Source: Aquimonas sp964586455
Lineage (GTDB): Bacteria > Pseudomonadota > Gammaproteobacteria > Xanthomonadales > Xanthomonadaceae
Direction of reading: 5' to 3'
Assembly: GCA_964586455.1 (NCBI GenBank)
Contig: CAZPHV010000024.1
Coordinates: 8,354 to 72,353, forward strand
DNA length: 64,000 nucleotides
The notes beneath the pieces are model-generated. The model saw only the letters and a list, made by a program, of their open reading frames with translations. It made no database searches and had not been told where the DNA came from. The translations under genes were made by a program, and so were the position numbers. Of this stretch, positions 62,404 to 64,000 are shown piece by piece. Positions within the stretch are counted from its first letter, which is position 1. Each line of letters starts with the position of its first letter.

Positions 62404-64000
62404 CTAACGCATTTGCGCTTCGAACCCGTCGGCGAACAGTGCGCCGGCCCGGCAGCGACCAAACGAACACGGGTCGGAGCGGGGCACCCCGGCCTGCGGA
62501 TACTCGACGCCATCCGGAATTCCGTCACTATCGGAATCCGCTCGCATCGGATCCGTACCGAGCAAACGCTCGAAGCCGTCAATAAGGCCGTCGCCGTCTT
62601 GGTCTAGGTTCGGATAGGCATAGCCCAGTAGACGATCGACTGAGCCGGGCAGCGCAGCGTTGTAGCCCTGAGCCTCAAACGTTGCCCGGTCACGCTGCAG
62701 GAACACCGCGCAATCGTCGTCAGAAGCCTTGCAGCCAAGCCACAACGGTTCCGCCCCTATGGGGATGCAAACAGGTTCGGGCGTGCATGCGCGATGCACA
62801 TAGCCCTGCAGGCCGCGGTAGCTGTAGCCGGCGTTGACGGCCTGCTGCACCTGAGCGTCCGAGGTGAGTAGAAGGAAGTCCCGATTCTCACCATTGCAGC
62901 CGGGCAGCTGAGGGTTGCAGCCGATCGGAATAGGACGCTTGCGATCCAGCCAGTACAGTGGCCGCAAGCTCGGTTGCGAGGGCAGCAGAGCGAACTCGGT
63001 GGTCAGCGCATAGAAATACGCACGCGGCGCAGGCGGTGCTGAGGCCGACGCACTGTGCGGAAAGACAGAGTAGCCGGGAGTCAGCGGGCCGGCGGGCAGG
63101 TACCCTGCGGGCTGGTTCAGCATCAGGGCCAGTGCGGCCTGGGGCACCGAGGTGTAGGCCCAGTCTTTGGCCGCGCTGCCGTACAAGGAAAACACCGGGC
63201 TGAGGCGGTTGCGGACCTGGCGGCCATCGACCGCGCCCAGCATCACGGCCGCAGCGGTGCCGGCGTTGGGGCGGCCATAGCCGAAGCGCGGCGTCCATTC
63301 GAGGCCTGACGGAGGTATGCCAGACTGCAACAGGACATCATGGATACCCGGCTCCGACGCGCTGAACTGCCCTTGGCCTGGCGGAATCAGCGGGTTGATC
63401 GAGCGCAGCAGGCCGGCGATGCCCGCCACCATCGGCGTCGACATCGAGGTGCCGGTACACAGCCCCCGCCCGCTTCCGCTGCCCGACGGCACATCGTCCA
63501 TGCAGCCGATATCCGCATTCCACACCATGCCAGGATAAAAGGTCGAGCGCACCCGTCGCGCGGGTGCCACTAGCGCCTGCGGCGCGTCCACGCCCACCAT
63601 CTGGGTGAAGTTGGAGCCGCACTCGCGCGTCGAAACCGGATAAAAGGGACAGCCGTTGCGGTCATTCGGCGGCGGGTCCTTGTCCTCGTTCCACAGGTCC
63701 AGGCCCTCGTCGAGCCCGCCCACCGACAGCACGCGCGGGTCGCGCGCCGGAAAGTTCAGGGCGCCGCGATCATTGCCGGCTGCCGCCACGATCTGCACAC
63801 CCTGCGCAGTCGCGTACGCCAAGGCCAGGCATTCGGTCCGGTTGGGCTGGTTTGTACACAGCCCCTGCAGACCCTGAAAGCCGCCCCCCAAGCTCATGTT
63901 GACGATCTGCACGCCAATCTGGGCCTGGATCGTCAGGGCTGGCCATAGCAGCCTGTCGAAAAACCCCTTGCACGACAGCCGCCGTTTGATTCCGCCTGTT
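62404..64000 (-). CDS. Subtilisin-like serine protease (S8), 5'-truncated by window edge
   Basis: Open frame of about 532 codons that runs off the window at 64000. The catalytic serine is in GTSMSTPMVAGIAGLL and the oxyanion asparagine region in VAAAGNDRGALNFPA; the catalytic Asp and His should lie beyond the window. NMSLGGG precedes them as in S8 proteases. After the catalytic domain come a Cys-containing beta region, thrombospondin-type-3-like calcium loops (DQDGDGLIDGFE; DSDSDGIPDGVE) and a C-terminal GALFADGFEAQ tail shared with other secreted proteins of this group. It is an exported, calcium-stabilised protease. Confidence 0.9.
   Translation of the reverse strand, partial: TGGIKRRLSCKGFFDRLLWPALTIQAQIGVQIVNMSLGGGFQGLQGLCTNQPNRTECLALAYATAQGVQIVAAAGNDRGALNFPARDPRVLSVGGLDEGLDLWNEDKDPPPNDRNGCPFYPVSTRECGSNFTQMVGVDAPQALVAPARRVRSTFYPGMVWNADIGCMDDVPSGSGSGRGLCTGTSMSTPMVAGIAGLLRSINPLIPPGQGQFSASEPGIHDVLLQSGIPPSGLEWTPRFGYGRPNAGTAAAVMLGAVDGRQVRNRLSPVFSLYGSAAKDWAYTSVPQAALALMLNQPAGYLPAGPLTPGYSVFPHSASASAPPAPRAYFYALTTEFALLPSQPSLRPLYWLDRKRPIPIGCNPQLPGCNGENRDFLLLTSDAQVQQAVNAGYSYRGLQGYVHRACTPEPVCIPIGAEPLWLGCKASDDDCAVFLQRDRATFEAQGYNAALPGSVDRLLGYAYPNLDQDGDGLIDGFERLLGTDPMRADSDSDGIPDGVEYPQAGVPRSDPCSFGRCRAGALFADGFEAQMR

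Overview
The window is GC-rich chromosomal DNA, probably from a gammaproteobacterium of the Xanthomonadales/Lysobacterales. The evidence is indirect: the style of intergenic repeats (a G/T-rich hairpin at 42883-42910, GGTGGGCC palindromes in 56-bp arrays, GGGATTCG strings), a C-terminal ALFADGFE motif on a secreted protease, solitary TonB receptors and an acyl-CoA catabolic cluster. I see no tRNA, rRNA, CRISPR array, insertion sequence or prophage gene.

Layout. 1-2768 (minus): PspA/IM30 with an AAA+ ATPase and the first codons of a third gene, resembling an ESCRT-III/Vps4-type membrane-maintenance pair. 3092-7255: a secreted TIM-barrel-like protein, glutaryl-CoA dehydrogenase and a secreted metal-dependent amidohydrolase. 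7547-22346 (all minus): the most striking region, a polysaccharide-directed hydrolytic and redox locus. It encodes GH16 and GH5 glucanases with CBM6 domains, a CBM6-bearing di-heme c-type oxidoreductase (DUF1111 family), a CBM2-YceI protein, a CBM2-YceI-cytochrome c-DUF1587/1595/1592/1588/1585 fusion, a DUF1552 Tat protein and a small histidine-containing membrane protein. Serine-rich linkers join several domains. Two near-identical LacI-type operators sit at the GH16 promoter, and a weaker one lies upstream of the membrane-protein/CBM2 unit. A block of about 1.2 kb is duplicated between the GH16 gene and the di-heme oxidoreductase gene.

22989-26505 (plus): a four-gene MCE/Mla-type lipid ABC transporter. 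26902-29993: a stand-alone homoserine dehydrogenase behind a palindromic operator, and an aldehyde dehydrogenase. 30448-39771 (minus): a six-gene unit of alpha/beta hydrolase, enoyl-CoA hydratase/3-hydroxyacyl-CoA dehydrogenase, thiolase, two acyl-CoA dehydrogenases and a TonB receptor. Divergent from it (40075-47915, plus) are a frameshifted acyl-CoA dehydrogenase, an IclR regulator and, after a 1.1-kb repeat-filled gap, an acyl-CoA ligase, a permease, a hotdog thioesterase and a zinc alcohol dehydrogenase. Together they look like uptake, CoA activation and beta-oxidation of one hydrophobic substrate that the sequence does not identify.

48279-54077 (plus): a TonB siderophore-type receptor co-transcribed with an ABC ATPase and two ABC-2/DUF3526-type permeases. 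54280-64000: a fatty acid desaturase, a probable remnant of a secreted-protein gene, an RND efflux adaptor/pump pair, a secreted protein of unknown function, a MAPEG-family membrane protein and the 3' part of a subtilisin-like protease that runs off the window.

Start codons were re-chosen from ribosome-binding sites where possible. Several genes use GTG or TTG, and translational overlaps (ATGA, GTGA) are common inside operons. Family assignments come from motifs read by eye; no database search was run.
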